Source: JAFGMR01 sp964632755 (GTDB taxonomy: Archaea; Halobacteriota; Methanosarcinia; Methanotrichales; Methanotrichaceae). Taken from it: a stretch of 18,402 bases of DNA. Below are positions 18,317 to 18,402 of the stretch, piece by piece. The notes beneath the pieces were generated by a model. That model had not been told where the DNA came from. It saw only the letters and a list, made by a program, of their open reading frames with translations, and searched no databases. Position 1 is the stretch's first letter. Each line of letters starts with the position of its first letter. Position numbers and translations under genes: made by a program. The DNA is taken from contig CAZWDT010000052.1 of the NCBI GenBank assembly GCA_964632755.1, positions 1-18,402 of the forward strand, given 5' to 3'.

Positions 18317-18402
18317 CGAGATGCAAGGATCTTCTATCATCATAATCGGGTAGCGTATTGATTCTGCTGTAAATTAGCGGAAGTCCATCTAACCGACTCA
18401 TT

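Noticed and set aside
18291..18401. Short minus-strand frame at the right edge (MSRLDGLPLIYSRINTLPDY...)
   Set aside because: Only 36 codons with no motif or ribosome binding site visible; it may be the end of a gene outside the window but cannot be supported.

Overview
The window is a chromosomal segment of a methanogenic euryarchaeon. The 16S rRNA gene carries the archaeal 5' end and the archaeal 915-region sequence, and the archaea-only pair TgtA plus ArcS is present. The mix of an aconitase, a UbiA prenyltransferase, a chagasin-type inhibitor and several secreted proteins of unknown function suggests Methanotrichales (Methanothrix/Methanosaeta). That genus-level guess is an inference, not something the sequence proves. 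There is no CRISPR array, insertion sequence or phage gene.

Left part (1-9264): a decayed HicA-like toxin remnant (173-400) comes first, then a minus-strand UbiA-family prenyltransferase. Three plus-strand genes for exported proteins follow (S9 peptidase, unknown beta-rich protein, chagasin-like protease inhibitor). On the minus strand are a voltage-gated potassium channel with a C-terminal zinc ribbon and the archaeosine tRNA-modification pair tgtA-arcS, which overlap by 4 nt. tgtA lies upstream of arcS, and the channel gene follows arcS after about 60 nt. TgtA places preQ0 at tRNA position 15 and ArcS acts on that base next.

Middle (9265-11867): a small secreted protein of unknown function on the plus strand converges on a minus-strand Aquifex-type aconitase. 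A strong hairpin lies between them.

Right part (11868-17600): a complete rRNA operon. Four TATA/BRE-like promoters lie upstream at an almost constant 102-105 bp spacing. They are followed by 16S, tRNA-Ala(UGC), 23S, tRNA-Cys(GCA) and 5S. Both large rRNAs are flanked by complementary arms that form processing stems with bulge-helix-bulge-like centres. The tRNA-Cys gene sits between 23S and 5S and appears to carry a 13-nt intron at the canonical 37/38 position. After the operon comes a gene-poor stretch of about 320 bp, then a minus-strand exported type I copper protein of the amicyanin/plastocyanin kind.

Shine-Dalgarno sequences seen before several genes (GAGGTG, GGAGGA, GAGGT) match the CCTCCT at the 16S 3' end. 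Other genes (tgtA, the inhibitor, the peptidase) have a TATA box about 25-40 nt before the start codon and little or no Shine-Dalgarno, which suggests short or absent leaders.
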